Positions 15,927-16,090 of a stretch of 16,090 bases of DNA are shown here, one piece after another (position 1 is the stretch's first letter; each line of letters begins with the position of its first letter). The stretch comes from Alphaproteobacteria bacterium (GTDB lineage: Bacteria; Pseudomonadota; Alphaproteobacteria; UBA8366). A program made the translations under genes and the position numbers. The notes beneath the pieces are model-generated. The model made no database searches, was not told the origin of the DNA, and saw only the letters and a program-made list of their open reading frames with translations. The DNA is taken from positions 1-16,090 of the forward strand of contig JAOTYV010000079.1 of the NCBI GenBank assembly GCA_029861675.1. Direction: 5' to 3'.

Positions 15927-16090
15927 TTACCACTCGATGCGGTCGACCCCCGTGAAGGTCAGCTCGGAACCGTCATCGAAGGTGATGGTGCCGCTGGAGT
16001 CCGCCGAAAGGTCAAGATAATCGGCGCCGGTATCGATCACCGTCGCGCCGTCCAGCGTCCAGCCCGTATAGGCCGGCTGCCCCGCGACAC
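15927..16090 (-). CDS. RTX/hemolysin-type secreted protein, C-terminal fragment
   Basis: The window ends inside this minus-strand gene; 54 full codons and the TAA stop (15927-15929) are visible. The tail reads ATVIDTGADYLDLSADSSGT, then ITFDDGSELTFTGVDRIEW. The pattern 'D.idLs....GtvtFsdGs.ltF..ieri' is common at the C-terminus of large alphaproteobacterial calcium-binding, type I-secreted proteins, often near an RTX or Hint domain. No Gly-Asp nonapeptide repeats are inside the visible part, so the assignment rests on this tail. It lies 57 bases upstream of the Tat-exported gene on the same strand; cotranscription is possible but the large secreted protein may be independent. Confidence 0.65.
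   Translation of the reverse strand, partial: VAGQPAYTGWTLDGATVIDTGADYLDLSADSSGTITFDDGSELTFTGVDRIEW

Overview
The window looks like the chromosome of a GC-rich alphaproteobacterium, perhaps a Rhodospirillales-like lineage. This rests on protein style (heteromeric MutA/MutB methylmalonyl-CoA mutase with MeaB, class III cyclase with a Cache-type sensor, Tat-exported DUF1501-like protein, RTX-type tail), the GC-biased codon use and frequent GTG/ATG starts. It was read by eye; no database search was possible.

Layout, left to right. (1) 1-122: the last codons and right end of an IS5-family insertion sequence, which abuts the stop codon of a minus-strand mreB-like gene (123-1211) at a CTAG. (2) 1279-1680: small hypothetical gene; 1897-2607: exported DUF6134-like protein; both minus strand, followed by an AT-rich gap. 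(3) 2969-8339: a tight minus-strand operon mutA-mutB-meaB, the adenosylcobalamin-dependent methylmalonyl-CoA mutase and its G-protein chaperone, closed by a hairpin terminator at 2923-2942. (4) 8340-8655: divergent intergenic region with degenerate features (B12-riboswitch-like blocks, or the remnant of a transglutaminase-like ORF). (5) 8656-10824, plus strand: membrane-bound class III adenylate cyclase with an extracytoplasmic sensor. (6) 10876-11184, minus: HicB-like protein without a visible HicA toxin. (7) 11366-11824, plus: lipoprotein with glycine zipper and peptidoglycan-binding domain. (8) 11835-13349, minus: biosynthetic threonine deaminase IlvA. (9) 13456-15869, minus: a Tat-exported DUF1501-like (alkaline-phosphatase-fold) protein followed 11 bases later by a multi-pass membrane protein, probably one operon. 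(10) 15927-16090, minus: C-terminal end of an RTX/hemolysin-type secreted protein that runs out of the window.

The coherent metabolic unit is MutA/MutB/MeaB, which converts (R)-methylmalonyl-CoA and succinyl-CoA in propionate assimilation. IlvA makes 2-oxobutyrate, a possible source of propionyl-CoA, but it is not in the same transcription unit. No complete novel system is proven here. The best leads are the IS junction exactly at the mreB stop, the divergent orphan MreB, the Tat DUF1501-like/membrane-protein pair with an altered metal-site motif, the orphan HicB, and the mutA leader. No tRNA, rRNA or CRISPR array was seen.
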